From: an uncultured Haemophilus sp.
Lineage (GTDB): Bacteria; Pseudomonadota; Gammaproteobacteria; Enterobacterales; Pasteurellaceae
Direction: 5' to 3'
Assembly: GCA_902482195.1 (NCBI GenBank)
Contig: CABSZQ010000079.1
Coordinates: 1-6,444 of the forward strand
Length of the DNA: 6,444 nt
Numbering within the stretch: the stretch's first letter is position 1; every line of letters starts with the position of its first letter. The position numbers and the translations under genes are program-made. Positions 6,047-6,444 of this stretch are shown here, in pieces. The notes beneath the pieces are model-generated. The model was not told the DNA's origin. It was given only the letters and a program-made list of their open reading frames with translations, and ran no database searches.

Positions 6047-6444
6047 TTCTATACCGCTTTAATAATAAAAACAAGAAGATACCACTGCCAAATACGCCAA
6101 CTACGGCATTAATGGAAATCTCATAAGGATAAATCACACTTCGACCTAAAATATCGCAGAATAAAACAAATACCGCACCTAACAAAGCGGTATGAGATAA
6201 CACTTTCTTCAAGTTATCCCCTAAATAAAGCGTGACGATATTTGGAATAATTAGCCCCAAGAAAGGGATCACGCCAACAGACACGATAATAATCGAAGAC
6301 ACTACCGCCACAATGAGCAGACCGAGATAAAGGACCTGGTTGTAATTTAGACCTAGATTAACCGCAAAATCTTTCCCCATCCCGACAATAGAAAAACGAT
6401 GGGCAAATAAATAAGCCACGATGAGTGTAGGAATACTGAAATAC
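6039..6444 (-). CDS. iron-siderophore ABC transporter permease, FecCD family (CeuB/FatD/YclN/VctD type), 5' end outside window
   Basis: This is the first permease of the importer. Only the C-terminal 134 residues are visible. The frame stays open to the window edge, so the GTG at 6417-6419 is internal and the start lies beyond 6444. Family proteins have roughly 310-330 residues, so over half is missing. The visible part has the coupling region GMGKDFAVNLGLNY, the motif SVGVIPFLGLIIPNIV typical of the CeuB/FatD/VctD branch (Pro-Asn where BtuC-type permeases have Pro-His), and at least three membrane helices. It ends in a basic tail (KRYRNG) with TAA at 6039-6041, overlapping the next permease by 8 bp. 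The operon promoter, and any Fur site, would be upstream of this gene outside the window. Confidence 0.9.
   Translation of the reverse strand, partial: YFSIPTLIVAYLFAHRFSIVGMGKDFAVNLGLNYNQVLYLGLLIVAVVSSIIIVSVGVIPFLGLIIPNIVTLYLGDNLKKVLSHTALLGAVFVLFCDILGRSVIYPYEISINAVVGVFGSGIFLFLLLKRYRNG

Overview
The window looks like chromosomal DNA of a Pasteurellaceae bacterium of the Haemophilus / Aggregatibacter / Pasteurella type. The base composition is AT-rich. The 9-base DNA uptake signal AAGTGCGGT occurs seven times in 6.4 kb, counting both strands. The proteins also match that family: an Hfq with the enterobacterial core, and a short TyrR that lacks the N-terminal sensory half, as described for Haemophilus influenzae. 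I would guess a Haemophilus species close to H. parainfluenzae, but the species assignment is inference.

Left half, plus strand: the 3' two thirds of rluC (23S rRNA pseudouridine synthase), then hfq (RNA chaperone) and hflX (ribosome-splitting GTPase). A good sigma-70 promoter for hfq starts inside the rluC stop codon. hflX follows hfq after 9 bases, in the same frame and with no clear ribosome binding site. A 14-bp perfect stem built from two inverted uptake signals lies just inside the hflX reading frame, where it could act as an attenuator between hfq and hflX.

Middle: hflX and tyrR converge and overlap by 11 bp. tyrR (minus strand) has a recognisable promoter whose -35 hexamer is one half of a perfect TyrR box, TGTAAA-N6-TTTACA. 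This predicts direct autorepression.

Right half, minus strand: a four-gene ABC importer in the order permease (cut by the window edge), permease, ATPase, periplasmic binding protein. The order and sequence types are those of ceuBCDE (Campylobacter) and yclNOPQ (Bacillus), which import iron complexed with catecholate siderophores. The binding protein keeps the His, Tyr and Arg residues expected to hold such a ligand. The genes overlap by 8 and 10 bp or lie 14 bp apart, and a strong intrinsic terminator ends the unit. The operon promoter, any Fur site and the outer-membrane receptor are not in the window.

I see no previously undescribed multi-gene system here. The points most worth a second look are regulatory: the TyrR box fused to the tyrR promoter, the uptake-signal hairpin inside hflX, a possible Hfq autoregulatory site in the hfq leader, and the altered Walker B motif of TyrR. 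No stretch longer than about 120 bases is without a gene.
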